Assembly: GCA_963752225.1 (NCBI GenBank)
Contig: CAVVXS010000007.1
Span: 310,001-374,000 of the forward strand
DNA length: 64,000 bases
Reading direction: 5' to 3'
DNA from: JBBROS01 sp963752225
GTDB taxonomy: Bacteria; Pseudomonadota; Alphaproteobacteria; Acetobacterales; Acetobacteraceae
The translations under genes and the position numbers were made by a program. The notes beneath the pieces were generated by a model. The model made no database searches, had not been told where the DNA came from, and saw only the letters and a program-made list of their open reading frames with translations. Each line of letters starts with the position of its first letter. Position 1 is the first letter of the stretch. This document shows, in pieces, positions 42,681 through 58,808 of the stretch.

Positions 42681-42983
42681 ATGTCTGCCAATACCCGCAC
42701 CGTCGACCTCGACGCCAACGAGGTCGCGCTCGTCGTCGGCGAGGAGGACGGCTCCATGACCGTCCGCGTCGTCCCGGCCACCGAACTGCCCGACGGTGCC
42801 ACCGACATCCCCGAGCCTTACGAGATTGCGGTGGCGCTGGCGATGCGCCTGCTGAACGATCCCGATTTCCACGACGACGTGCTGGAATGGTACGAGAGCC
42901 AGGACGACGAGGAGGAAGAGGACGACGACGAGGACGAGATCGTCGACGACGATGACGAGGCCTCCCCCGCCAAGAAAGACTAA
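42681..42983 (+). CDS. small acidic protein of unknown function
   Basis: A 100-residue protein with GGAGA nine bases before its ATG. The first 75 residues form a compact domain (Val-Asp-Leu-Asp-Ala-Asn-Glu-Val-Ala-Leu-Val-Val-Gly-Glu, Tyr-Glu-Ile-Ala-Val-Ala-Leu-Ala-Met-Arg-Leu). The last 25 are almost purely Asp/Glu, ending Ala-Lys-Lys-Asp. Such tails occur in proteins that bind basic partners. It lies 12 bases before thrC and is likely co-transcribed with it. No family is recognised. Confidence 0.7.
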   Translation: MSANTRTVDLDANEVALVVGEEDGSMTVRVVPATELPDGATDIPEPYEIAVALAMRLLNDPDFHDDVLEWYESQDDEEEEDDDEDEIVDDDDEASPAKKD

Positions 42984-42995
42984 CGGTCGCATTCG

Positions 42996-44393
42996 ATGAG
43001 ATACGTCTCCACCCGCGGCAGCGCTCCCGTTCGCGATTTCGCCGGCGTGCTGCTGGCCGGGCTGGCCGAGGATGGCGGGCTCTACGTGCCGGAGGCATGG
43101 CCGCATTTCTCGCCCGCCGATCTGCGGGCGCTGCGCGGGATGCCGTATCCGGAGCTGGCGGCGCGGGTATTGCAGCCCTTCGTGGGCGAGGCGGTCGCGG
43201 CCGACGCGCTGCTGGAGATGTGCCGCGCGTCCTATGCGGCCTTCAACCATCCCGCGGTGACGCCGCTGGTGCAGCTCGAAACCAACCTATGGTCGCTGGA
43301 GCTGTTCCACGGTCCGACGCTTGCTTTCAAGGACATGGCGATGCAGCTGCTCGGGCGGCTGTTCGACCACGTCCTGACGCGGGACCGGCGCCGGGTCACG
43401 ATCATCGGCGCCACCTCGGGCGACACCGGCTCGGCGGCGATCGAGGCGTGCCGCGACCGGCCGCAGCTCGATGTGGTGATCCTCCATCCGCATGGCCGCA
43501 CCAGCGAGGTGCAGCGGCGGCAGATGACGACGGTGCCGAGCGCCAACATCGCCAACATCGCGGTCGAGGGCACGTTCGACGACTGCCAGGACCTGGTCAA
43601 AGCGATGTTCGCCGACGTGCCGTTCCGCGAGCAGCTGCAGCTTTCGGCAGTCAACAGCATCAACTGGGCCCGGGTCGCGGCGCAGATCCCCTACTACGTG
43701 GCCGCCGCGGTTGCGCTCGGCAGCCCCGACCGGGAAGTCGCGTTCAGCGTGCCGACCGGCAATTTCGGCAACGTGCTCGCGGCCTGGGCGGCCCGGCGGA
43801 TCGGCGTGCCGATCGCCCGCCTGATCGTCGGCAGCAACCGCAACGACATCCTGGCCCGCTTCCTCCAGAGCAACGACATGCGCATGGCCGGCGTCGAGCC
43901 GTCATTGTCGCCGTCGATGGACATCCAGGTCAGCAGCAACTTCGAACGCTTGCTGTTCGAGCTGCTCGAGCGTGACCCGGCCGCGACCGCCGCCGCGATG
44001 CAGCGCTTCCGGGCCACCGGCGCGATGGACGTGCCGGACGCCGCCTGGCACCGGGCGCGCGGGCTGTTCCACGGGTTTCAGCTGGACGACGAGGGAACGC
44101 TGGCGGAGATCCGCCGGCTCCACGCCGGGGGCTACCTGGCCGACCCGCACACCGCGATCGGCATCGCCGCCGCCCGCCAGCACCCGTGCCCGCGCGTGCC
44201 GATGGTGGCCGCCGCCACCGCCCATCCGGCGAAGTTCCCCGAGGCCATGTTCGCGGCGACCGGGCAGCGCCCCCCTCTGCCGCGGCACCTGGCCGACCTA
44301 TATGAACGCGACGAACGCTTCACCGTCGCGCCCAACGACCTCGACGCCATCGAGGCCCAGGTGCGCGCCTTCACGCTAAGGAATGCTGCATGA
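42996..44393 (+). CDS. thrC: threonine synthase
   Basis: Threonine synthase converts O-phosphohomoserine to threonine with pyridoxal phosphate. The 465-residue protein has Tyr-Val-Ser-Thr-Arg-Gly at the start, Gly-Gly-Leu-Tyr-Val-Pro, and Phe-His-Gly-Pro-Thr-Leu-Ala-Phe-Lys-Asp-Met-Ala with the PLP-binding Lys at about residue 112. It also has Gly-Ala-Thr-Ser-Gly-Asp-Thr-Gly-Ser-Ala and Val-Pro-Thr-Gly-Asn-Phe-Gly-Asn, the cofactor phosphate site. Length and motifs are normal. It overlaps the next gene by ATGA, giving a thrC-M16 peptidase-pmbA operon. Confidence 0.95.
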   Translation: MRYVSTRGSAPVRDFAGVLLAGLAEDGGLYVPEAWPHFSPADLRALRGMPYPELAARVLQPFVGEAVAADALLEMCRASYAAFNHPAVTPLVQLETNLWSLELFHGPTLAFKDMAMQLLGRLFDHVLTRDRRRVTIIGATSGDTGSAAIEACRDRPQLDVVILHPHGRTSEVQRRQMTTVPSANIANIAVEGTFDDCQDLVKAMFADVPFREQLQLSAVNSINWARVAAQIPYYVAAAVALGSPDREVAFSVPTGNFGNVLAAWAARRIGVPIARLIVGSNRNDILARFLQSNDMRMAGVEPSLSPSMDIQVSSNFERLLFELLERDPAATAAAMQRFRATGAMDVPDAAWHRARGLFHGFQLDDEGTLAEIRRLHAGGYLADPHTAIGIAAARQHPCPRVPMVAAATAHPAKFPEAMFAATGQRPPLPRHLADLYERDERFTVAPNDLDAIEAQVRAFTLRNAA

Positions 44394-45706
44394 CCGGTCC
44401 CACCCGTGCCCACGTCGGAGACGCGGCCCTTGCCGACATGATGGGCGACACCGTCCGCGCGACCCGGCTGCCGTCGGGCTTGCTGGTGGTGACCGAGGCG
44501 ATGGACCGGGTCGAGACGGTGTCGTTTGGCGCCTATGTCGCCAGCGGCACCCGCAACGAGACCGAGTCCGAGAACGGCGCGTCCCACTTCCTCGAGCACA
44601 TGGCGTTCAAAGGCACCACCCGCCGCACCGCGCCGCAAATCGCCGAGGAGATCGAGAACGTCGGCGGCCACATCAATGCATACACCGCCCGCGAGCAGAC
44701 CGCCTACTACGTCAAGCTGCTGAAGGAAGACCTGGCCCTTGGCGCCGACATCATCGGCGACATCCTGACCCACAGCACCTTCGCGCCCGACGAGCTCGAG
44801 CGGGAGCGGGGCGTGATCCTGCAGGAGATCGGCCAGGCCAACGACACGCCCGACGACATCATCTTCGACCGCTTCCAGGAGACCGCCTTCCCGAGCCAGC
44901 CGATGGGACGCCCGACGCTCGGCACCGAGAGCGGCATCAAGGCGATGGGCCGCAGCGCGCTGGTCGGCTACATGGGCACCCACTACGCGGCCCGGAACGT
45001 GGTGGTGGCGGCCGCCGGCAATCTGCAGCACGACCGGGTCGTGGAGCTGGTGCGAGCGCATTTCGCCGACCTGCCGTCCGAGCCGCCGCCGGCCTATGCG
45101 CCCGGCGTCTATGCCGGGGGCGAGTTCCGCGAAGCGCGCGACCTCGACCAGGTGCACGTCGTGCTGGGCTTCCCGTCCGTGCCGTACGGCGACCCCGACT
45201 ACTACCCGGCCCTGCTGCTCAGCACCTTGCTCGGCGGCGGCATGTCGTCGCGGCTGTTCCAGGAGGTGCGTGAAAAGCGCGGCCTGGTCTACTCCATCTA
45301 CTCGTTCACGGCGCCGTTCATGGATACCGGCCTGTTCGGCATCTATGCCGGCACCGGCGAGGAGGAAGCCAAGGAGCTGATCCCCGTCACTCTGGAGGAG
45401 CTGCGCCTGGTGCAGGAGCAGGTCAGCGCTGACGAGCTCAACCGCGCCCGTGCCCAGGTGAAGGCAAACCTGCTGATGTCGCTCGAAAGCACCGGCAGCC
45501 GCTGCGAGCAGCTCGCCCGGCAGATCCAGGTATTCGGCCGCTTGATCCCGACTGCCGAGACGGTCGCCAAGCTCACTGCCGTCACGGTGGACGACGTGCA
45601 GCGGGCCGCCCGCCGCATCTTCCGCGCCGCGCCCACCCTGGCCGCGATGGGACCGGCCGAGAACATCCCGAGCCTGCCGGCGATCGTGGACCGGCTCGCC
45701 GCATGA
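44390..45706 (+). CDS. M16 zinc peptidase (processing-peptidase type)
   Basis: A 438-residue peptidase of the M16 family, related to the mitochondrial processing peptidase beta subunit. It has the inverted zinc motif His-Phe-Leu-Glu-His (about residues 65-69) in Asn-Gly-Ala-Ser-His-Phe-Leu-Glu-His-Met-Ala-Phe, the downstream Glu in the Asn-Ala-Tyr-Thr-Ala-Arg-Glu segment, and the C-terminal Gly-Gly-Gly-Met-Ser-Ser-Arg-Leu-Phe-Gln-Glu-Val-Arg-Glu-Lys-Arg-Gly-Leu. No signal peptide is seen. Linkage of thrC to this gene is common in alphaproteobacteria. It overlaps both neighbours by ATGA. Confidence 0.92.
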   Translation: MTGPTRAHVGDAALADMMGDTVRATRLPSGLLVVTEAMDRVETVSFGAYVASGTRNETESENGASHFLEHMAFKGTTRRTAPQIAEEIENVGGHINAYTAREQTAYYVKLLKEDLALGADIIGDILTHSTFAPDELERERGVILQEIGQANDTPDDIIFDRFQETAFPSQPMGRPTLGTESGIKAMGRSALVGYMGTHYAARNVVVAAAGNLQHDRVVELVRAHFADLPSEPPPAYAPGVYAGGEFREARDLDQVHVVLGFPSVPYGDPDYYPALLLSTLLGGGMSSRLFQEVREKRGLVYSIYSFTAPFMDTGLFGIYAGTGEEEAKELIPVTLEELRLVQEQVSADELNRARAQVKANLLMSLESTGSRCEQLARQIQVFGRLIPTAETVAKLTAVTVDDVQRAARRIFRAAPTLAAMGPAENIPSLPAIVDRLAA

Positions 45707-47034
45707 GCAACAGCCTCGAACTGATGCACGACCTGGTCGGGCGTGCCCGTGCGGCCGGTGCCGACGCCGCCGACGTCGTGCTGCTGTCGGGCACCTCGCT
45801 CAACGTGCAGCGCCGACTGCGCCGCACCGAGCAGCTCGAGCGCTCGGAGAACCGCGACGTCGGCTTGCGTGTGTTCGTCGGCCGCCGGTCGGCCATCGTG
45901 TCGTCCACCACCGTTGACCCGGCCGGCTTCGCCCAGCTGGCCGAGCGTGCCGTGGACATGGCCCGCATCGTGCCCGAGGACCCCTATGGCGGACTGGCCG
46001 ACGAGGCGCAGACGGTAAGCGGCGTCGACCTCGACATGGATGACGGGCAGGAGCCGGATGCCGCCGCCCTGCTGGCCCGGGCCAGCGCTGCCGAGGAGGC
46101 CGCGCTGTCGGTTCCGGGGATCACCAATTCCGAAGGCGCCGACGCCGGCTACTCGCGCTACGAGGTGGTGCTGGTCACCTCGGCCGGGTTCGCCGGCACC
46201 TATACCCGCACCGGCCATTCCGTCTCGGCGACCGCGCTCGCCGGGGAAGGGACGGCAATGCAGCGCGACTACGACTACGCGAGCGCGGTCCACCTGGCCG
46301 ACCTCGAGGACCCCGCGGCCATCGGCCGGGTCGCGGCGGAAAAGGCACTGGCTCGGCTGAACCCGACCCGGCCGCGCACGGCGAAGATCCCGGTCGTCTA
46401 CGATCCACGGGTGTCCACGAGCCTGCTCGGCCACCTCATGGGGGCGATCAACGGCAGCGCGATCGCGCGGGGAACGAGCTTCCTCAAGGAGAGGCTGGGG
46501 CAGCGGGTGTTTGCGTCCGGCATCATGGTCCGCGACGACCCGCGCCGCCGCCGCGGGTTACGCAGCCGGCCGTTCGATGGCGAGGGCGTGCCGACCGCCG
46601 CTCGCGCCATCATCGAGGACGGCGTGCTCACCACCTGGCTGCTCGACAGCCACACCGCCCGCCAGCTCGGCCTCAAGACCACCGGCCACGCCGCCCGTGG
46701 CACGGGCGGCCCGCCGAGCCCGTCGGCCACCAATCTATGGCTGGAGCCCGGCTCAATGACACCGGCAGAGTTGATGGCCGACATCAAGGAGGGGCTTTAT
46801 GTCACTGAGATGATGGGATCCGCGATCAACGGCCTGACCGGCGACTACAGCCGCGGCGCGTCCGGGTTCATGATCCGCGACGGCGCCCTCGCGGAGCCGG
46901 TGGCGGAGATCACGGTCGCCGGCACATTGCCGGAGATGTTCATGGCGATGGTGCCCGCCAACGACCTGCGCTTCCGCCGCGGCACCGATGCGCCCACCGT
47001 GCGGATCGACGGGATGACGCTGGCTGGAGCTTAA
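45703..47034 (+). CDS. pmbA: TldE/PmbA family protein
   Basis: A 443-residue member of the TldD/PmbA family. TldD and PmbA(TldE) form a complex that degrades unfolded peptides and matures modified peptides. It shows Arg-Ser-Glu-Asn-Arg-Asp-Val-Gly-Leu-Arg-Val-Phe-Val-Gly, then Pro-Val-Val-Tyr-Asp-Pro-Arg-Val, Arg-Gly-Thr-Gly-Gly-Pro-Pro-Ser-Pro-Ser-Ala-Thr-Asn and Gly-Asp-Tyr-Ser-Arg-Gly-Ala-Ser-Gly-Phe. It lacks the zinc-binding His-Glu-x-x-x-His of TldD, which makes it the PmbA partner. It ends the thrC operon; tldD is not in the window. Confidence 0.9.
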   Translation: MSNSLELMHDLVGRARAAGADAADVVLLSGTSLNVQRRLRRTEQLERSENRDVGLRVFVGRRSAIVSSTTVDPAGFAQLAERAVDMARIVPEDPYGGLADEAQTVSGVDLDMDDGQEPDAAALLARASAAEEAALSVPGITNSEGADAGYSRYEVVLVTSAGFAGTYTRTGHSVSATALAGEGTAMQRDYDYASAVHLADLEDPAAIGRVAAEKALARLNPTRPRTAKIPVVYDPRVSTSLLGHLMGAINGSAIARGTSFLKERLGQRVFASGIMVRDDPRRRRGLRSRPFDGEGVPTAARAIIEDGVLTTWLLDSHTARQLGLKTTGHAARGTGGPPSPSATNLWLEPGSMTPAELMADIKEGLYVTEMMGSAINGLTGDYSRGASGFMIRDGALAEPVAEITVAGTLPEMFMAMVPANDLRFRRGTDAPTVRIDGMTLAGA

Positions 47035-47159
47035 GCCGAGGCGTCCCGGCGTCTCGACGCCGGAACGTGTGGCTCCGGCTGTGAGAGGTTCGCGGATCAA
47101 CTCCGCGGATCACGTGGTTGCAGGTGGCGTGCGTGTGGGTGACGGACCGCGGGCGTACT

Positions 47160-47423
47160 CTACCCGTTCGTCTTGGTGTCCGTCGCCGACGGTTTCGCGG
47201 CTGGTTGGGTGGCGGTTTCCGGCGCGCGGGTGGTGGACGCCTTGGCTTCACCGGTCGCCGGCGTGTTGCTGTAATCGGTGTAGGCGAGCTGCATGGCACG
47301 CAACGGGTTGCCGGTGACAAGGGTCGCCAGCACCGCGGCGATTACGAACGACGCGCCGATGGCAATCGCGGTCTCGTTGAAGCGAGGTGTGGGGGCAGGC
47401 GTGGTGCCGGGGCTGCGGGCCAT
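47160..47423 (-). CDS. small single-helix membrane protein
   Basis: An 87-residue protein from ATG 47423 with one transmembrane helix at about residues 21-42 (Ile-Ala-Ile-Gly-Ala-Ser-Phe-Val-Ile-Ala-Ala-Val-Leu-Ala) and a Thr/Ala/Lys-rich tail. It is not SecE: it lacks the SecE motif and lies on the strand opposite to rplK. Its function is unknown. It occupies the place in front of rplK where secE-nusG stands in many relatives. Confidence 0.55.
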   Translation of the reverse strand: MARSPGTTPAPTPRFNETAIAIGASFVIAAVLATLVTGNPLRAMQLAYTDYSNTPATGEAKASTTRAPETATQPAAKPSATDTKTNG

Positions 47424-47505
47424 GGTCAAAACCTTTGCGTCACGAACGGTGGGATCTGTATAACCGACCCAACGACAAAGGCCAGTCAGCATTGCGCGAA
47501 AATGC

Positions 47506-47534
47506 TGGACGAACCTCGCTTGCTCGGCTATACG
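47506..47534 (+). promoter_or_regulatory. candidate promoter of rplK operon
   Basis: TGGACG and TATACG boxes are separated by 17 bases, about 100 bases before the rplK start. The -10 box matches the sigma-70 consensus in four of six positions and lies in a locally less GC-rich stretch. No other good pair was seen between 47424 and 47631. Confidence 0.45.
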
Positions 47535-47631
47535 CCCGCCCTCACTCTGGAGCGCGGGAGGGTTGGTGCTGCCGAACGGCGGGCACGACCCGTCATGAAC
47601 CGCGGTCCTGCAACCTGGAAGGTGCAGGCAG

Positions 47632-48066
47632 TTGGCCAAGAAAATCGTCGGCTACATCAAGCTACAGATTCCCGCCGGCAAGGCGAACCCGTCGCCGCCG
47701 GTCGGCCCGGCCCTGGGTCAGCGCGGACTGAACATCATGCAGTTCGTGAAGGAATTCAACGCGGCCACGCAAGGTCTCGAGCCCGGTACCCCGACGCCGG
47801 TCGTGATCACCGCGTTCGGCGACCGCTCCTTTACCTTCGTGATGAAGACGCCGCCCAACACGCACTTCCTGAAGAAGGCGGCGGGCATCACCAAGGGCAC
47901 GACGACGCCGGGCAAAGGTGCGACGGTGGGCCGGGTGACGATGACGCAGCTGCGCGAGATCGCCGAGACCAAGATGAAGGACATGAATGCCAACGACAGC
48001 GACGCCGCCGTGCGCATGCTGATCGGCAGCGCCCGCTCGATGGGCTTGTCCGTGGTGGAGGGCTGA
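47632..48066 (+). CDS. rplK: 50S ribosomal protein L11
   Basis: A 144-residue protein that binds 23S rRNA at the GTPase centre. It begins with TTG 47632 (encoded product starts Ala-Lys-Lys-Ile-Val-Gly-Tyr-Ile-Lys-Leu-Gln) behind a GGAAGG site; no ATG or GTG fits the conserved N terminus. Typical motifs: Gly-Lys-Ala-Asn-Pro-Ser-Pro-Pro-Val-Gly-Pro-Ala-Leu-Gly-Gln-Arg-Gly and Pro-Pro-Asn-Thr-His-Phe-Leu-Lys-Lys-Ala-Ala-Gly. It opens the rplKA unit, four bases before rplA. secE and nusG do not precede it. Confidence 0.96.
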   Translation: MAKKIVGYIKLQIPAGKANPSPPVGPALGQRGLNIMQFVKEFNAATQGLEPGTPTPVVITAFGDRSFTFVMKTPPNTHFLKKAAGITKGTTTPGKGATVGRVTMTQLREIAETKMKDMNANDSDAAVRMLIGSARSMGLSVVEG

Positions 48067-48070
48067 TCCG

Positions 48071-48766
48071 ATGGCACACGACAAGCGCTTGAAGGCCGGC
48101 TACGCCACGTTCGACCGCAGCAAGAGCTACGCGCTCGATGAGGCGATCAAGCTCGTCCGCTCCAACGCGAAGGCGAAGTTCGACGAGACGGTCGAGCTCA
48201 GCATGAACCTCGGCATCGACCCTCGCCACGCCGACCAGATGGTGCGTGGCCTCATCAGCCTGCCGAACGGCACTGGCAAGACGCTGCGGGTCGGCGTGTT
48301 CGCCCGCGGTCCGAAGGCCGACGAGGCGCGCGCCGCCGGTGCCGACGTGGTGGGCGCCGAGGACCTCGCCGAGCAGGTGCAGGGTGGCACGTTCGGCTTC
48401 GACCGCTGCATCGCGACGCCCGATATGATGGCGCTGGTGGGGCGGCTGGGTAAGATCCTCGGTCCCCGCGGTCTGATGCCGAACCCGAAGCTTGGCACCG
48501 TGACGATGGACGTGAAGGGCGCCGTGACGGCGGCCAAGAGCGGCCAGGTCGAGTTCCGCGCCGAGAAGGCCGGCATCATCCATGCCGGCATCGGCAAGGC
48601 CAGCTTCGACGATGCGAAGCTTGCCGAGAACGTGCGGGCGTTGGTGGATGCGATCCAGAAGGCCAAGCCGGCCGGCGCCAAGGGCACCTATCTGCAGCGC
48701 GCGTCGCTCAGCTCGACGATGGGGCCGGGCGTGCGGCTGGACGTGGCGAGCCTCGCGGCCGTTTGA
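48071..48766 (+). CDS. rplA: 50S ribosomal protein L1
   Basis: A 231-residue protein of the mobile L1 stalk that also represses its own operon in many bacteria. It shows Asp-Glu-Ala-Ile-Lys-Leu-Val, Phe-Asp-Glu-Thr-Val-Glu-Leu, Gly-Pro-Arg-Gly-Leu-Met-Pro-Asn-Pro-Lys-Leu-Gly-Thr-Val and Lys-Ala-Gly-Ile-Ile-His-Ala-Gly-Ile-Gly. Length is normal. It follows rplK by four bases. A 320-base untranslated stretch separates it from rplJ. Confidence 0.96.
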   Translation: MAHDKRLKAGYATFDRSKSYALDEAIKLVRSNAKAKFDETVELSMNLGIDPRHADQMVRGLISLPNGTGKTLRVGVFARGPKADEARAAGADVVGAEDLAEQVQGGTFGFDRCIATPDMMALVGRLGKILGPRGLMPNPKLGTVTMDVKGAVTAAKSGQVEFRAEKAGIIHAGIGKASFDDAKLAENVRALVDAIQKAKPAGAKGTYLQRASLSSTMGPGVRLDVASLAAV

Positions 48767-49086
48767 CGAATTCACCGGTGTCGGGGCGTCGCGCAACGCG
48801 CGACCTCCCGGTCGCCGGTGCGCAGGGGTGGTGCTTGCGCCGCCCCGAACCTGTCCAAGACCACACGTCGTTCCCCCGGGAACAGTAAAGGGCCGCGGCC
48901 CGCGCGTGGAGACGGGGAAGCGAAGGTTTGCGGGTGCGTTTCACCCCAGGCCCGAGCGGTTCCGGCTACAGGGTCCGAGCGCTTGGCGCCCGGCCCCGGA
49001 CAGGCGCGGCGCCGCCATGGTGGCGGCGCCGGGGTAACCCGGTTCGGGTGCGGTCCATACGCACCAGGACCAGCAGGAGACGGGTT
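48767..49086 (+). promoter_or_regulatory. rplJ leader region with L10-type regulatory RNA
   Basis: This 320-base gap holds no gene. It contains several GC-rich inverted repeats, for example GGGCCGCGGCCC at about 48890 and GGCGCC/GGCGGCGCC stretches near 49010-49035, and ends in GGAGA just before rplJ. In proteobacteria this position carries the rplJ promoter and the mRNA leader bound by the L10-L7/L12 complex. The position and folding potential fit; the exact kink-turn was not resolved by eye. Confidence 0.55.
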
Positions 49087-49611
49087 TTGGACCGTACGGA
49101 GAAGCGCGAGTTCGTATCCGTGCTCGGTCAGGTCTTCGCAGAAACGAACATGGTCGTCGTCACCCTGAACAAGGGCATGACGGTGACCGAGGTGTCGGAT
49201 TTGCGTCGCCGGATGCGGGCGTCGGGTTCGACCTACAAGGTCGCGAAGAACCGGCTGGCCGCCCTCGCCCTCGATGGGACCCGGTTCACCGGCATCTCGC
49301 CGCTGCTGAAGGGACCGACCGCGCTTGCGTGGTCGGAGGACCCGGTGGCGGTGGCGAAGACGGCGGTGGATTACGCCAAGACCAACGAGAGGTTCGTCGT
49401 GCTCGGCGGCGCCCTTGGCACCCAGACGCTCAGTGCGGATGGGATCAAGGCGCTGGCCGATCTGCCGTCGCTCGACACGCTGCGGGCCACGCTGGTGGGG
49501 TTGCTGCAAACCCCCGCCACGCGGGTCGCGGGCGTGCTCGCCGCGCCGGCCGGACAACTCGCCCGGGTCTTTGGGGCCTATGCCAAGAAGGACGAGGCGG
49601 AAGCGGCCTGA
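49087..49611 (+). CDS. rplJ: 50S ribosomal protein L10
   Basis: A 174-residue protein that anchors L7/L12 dimers to the ribosome. It starts with TTG 49087 preceded by GGAGA; the encoded N terminus Asp-Arg-Thr-Glu-Lys-Arg-Glu-Phe-Val fits relatives, while upstream residues do not. Motifs: Val-Val-Thr-Leu-Asn-Lys-Gly-Met-Thr-Val, Arg-Arg-Arg-Met-Arg, Tyr-Lys-Val-Ala-Lys-Asn-Arg-Leu and Leu-Lys-Gly-Pro-Thr-Ala-Leu-Ala. It is followed by rplL after 84 bases. The protein with L7/L12 normally represses its own mRNA through the leader just upstream. Confidence 0.95.
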   Translation: MDRTEKREFVSVLGQVFAETNMVVVTLNKGMTVTEVSDLRRRMRASGSTYKVAKNRLAALALDGTRFTGISPLLKGPTALAWSEDPVAVAKTAVDYAKTNERFVVLGGALGTQTLSADGIKALADLPSLDTLRATLVGLLQTPATRVAGVLAAPAGQLARVFGAYAKKDEAEAA

Positions 49612-49695
49612 TCGCCGCCCAGCCATCGATTTAGGACAGGGTCACTGGCGTGGCCTTGTTTGGAACCACTCAGGGTCTAGATAAGGAAGTCTGAC

Positions 49696-50076
49696 ATGGC
49701 CGATCTGGCGAATCTAGTAGAAGAACTCAGCAAGCTCACGGTGCTCGAAGCCGCCGAGCTGTCGAAGATGCTCGAGGAGAAGTGGGGCGTAAGCGCCGCG
49801 GCGCCGGTTGCGGTTGCCGCCGCTGGTGGTGGAGCAGCAGCTCCGGCTGCCCCGGTTGAGGAGCAGACCGAGTTCACGGTGATCCTGGCGAAGGCTGGCG
49901 AGAAGAAGATCAACGTGATTAAGGAGATCCGGACCATCACCGGTCTCGGGCTGAAGGAAGCCAAGGACCTCGTCGAGGGCGCGCCGAAGACCGTTAAGGA
50001 AGGCGTGAACAAGGACGAGGCGGCGAAGCTGAAGAAGCAGCTTGAGGATCAGGGCGCCGCTGTCGAGGTCAAGTAG
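49696..50076 (+). CDS. rplL: 50S ribosomal protein L7/L12
   Basis: A 126-residue stalk protein that recruits translation factors. It has the N-terminal dimer helix (Leu-Val-Glu-Glu-Leu-Ser-Lys-Leu-Thr-Val-Leu-Glu-Ala-Ala-Glu-Leu), an Ala/Gly/Pro hinge near residues 36-55, and the C-terminal domain with Glu-Lys-Lys-Ile-Asn-Val-Ile-Lys-Glu-Ile-Arg and Gly-Leu-Lys-Glu-Ala-Lys-Asp-Leu-Val-Glu. AAGGAAG lies before the ATG. A hairpin follows between this gene and rpoB. Confidence 0.97.
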   Translation: MADLANLVEELSKLTVLEAAELSKMLEEKWGVSAAAPVAVAAAGGGAAAPAAPVEEQTEFTVILAKAGEKKINVIKEIRTITGLGLKEAKDLVEGAPKTVKEGVNKDEAAKLKKQLEDQGAAVEVK

Positions 50077-50120
50077 TGCTACTCGCCCGGCGGCGTGCCG
50101 TCGGGCCACAGACGATAAGG

Positions 50121-50150
50121 GCGGGCGGGAACCATCGGGTTGCCGCCCGC
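50121..50150 (+). terminator. hairpin between rplL and rpoB, likely attenuator
   Basis: GCGGGCGG (50121-50128) pairs with CCGCCCGC (50143-50150) across a 14-base loop; a weak T-containing tail (CAGCCGTTTCC) follows. In many bacteria a partial terminator here lowers rpoBC transcription relative to the ribosomal genes. The tail is poor in T, so read-through should be substantial. Confidence 0.5.
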
Positions 50151-50298
50151 TCAGCCGTTTCCAGATGCGTTGGCTGGTAATTCCCTGCTAACAGTCGAGG
50201 TAACGACCCCGGTGGTCGGGGGTTCCCAGGCCACGGACGTGCATTCCATCCCGCCGGGCCGACGCCTCTGGGATGTAACTCTGGGTCAAGGATTAGCG

Positions 50299-54471
<4,173 letters not shown>

Positions 54472-54491
54472 CTCGACCACACGTCGCTATG

Positions 54492-54522
54492 GCGGCCGGC
54501 GTTCCAGCCGGCCGCGTTTCTT
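54492..54522 (+). terminator. perfect hairpin between rpoB and rpoC
   Basis: GCGGCCGGC (54492-54500) and GCCGGCCGC (54507-54515) form a nine-base-pair stem with a six-base loop, followed by GTTTCTTTGC. The structure looks like an intrinsic terminator, yet it lies inside the rpoBC operon, 19 bases before the rpoC start. It may act as a partial terminator, an RNase site or a protection element. Confidence 0.6.
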
Positions 54523-54540
54523 TGCTGAAGGGTTCGACGC

Positions 54541-58689
<4,149 letters not shown>

Positions 58690-58708
58690 CCAACGGTCCT
58701 TCCCTCGA

Positions 58709-58744
58709 CGAGGCGGCAGCGTGCGAACGTTGCCGCCTCGTTTT
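58709..58744 (+). terminator. Rho-independent terminator after rpoC
   Basis: CGAGGCGGCA (58709-58718) pairs perfectly with TGCCGCCTCG (58731-58740) around a 12-base loop, followed directly by TTTT. It lies 19 bases after the rpoC stop codon. Confidence 0.85.
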
Positions 58745-58808
58745 GCTGCTGCCACGATCCGTCGTAGTTGGCCGGGCCTGATCCCGGTCGCCGCGACGGA
58801 GGCTGCTG

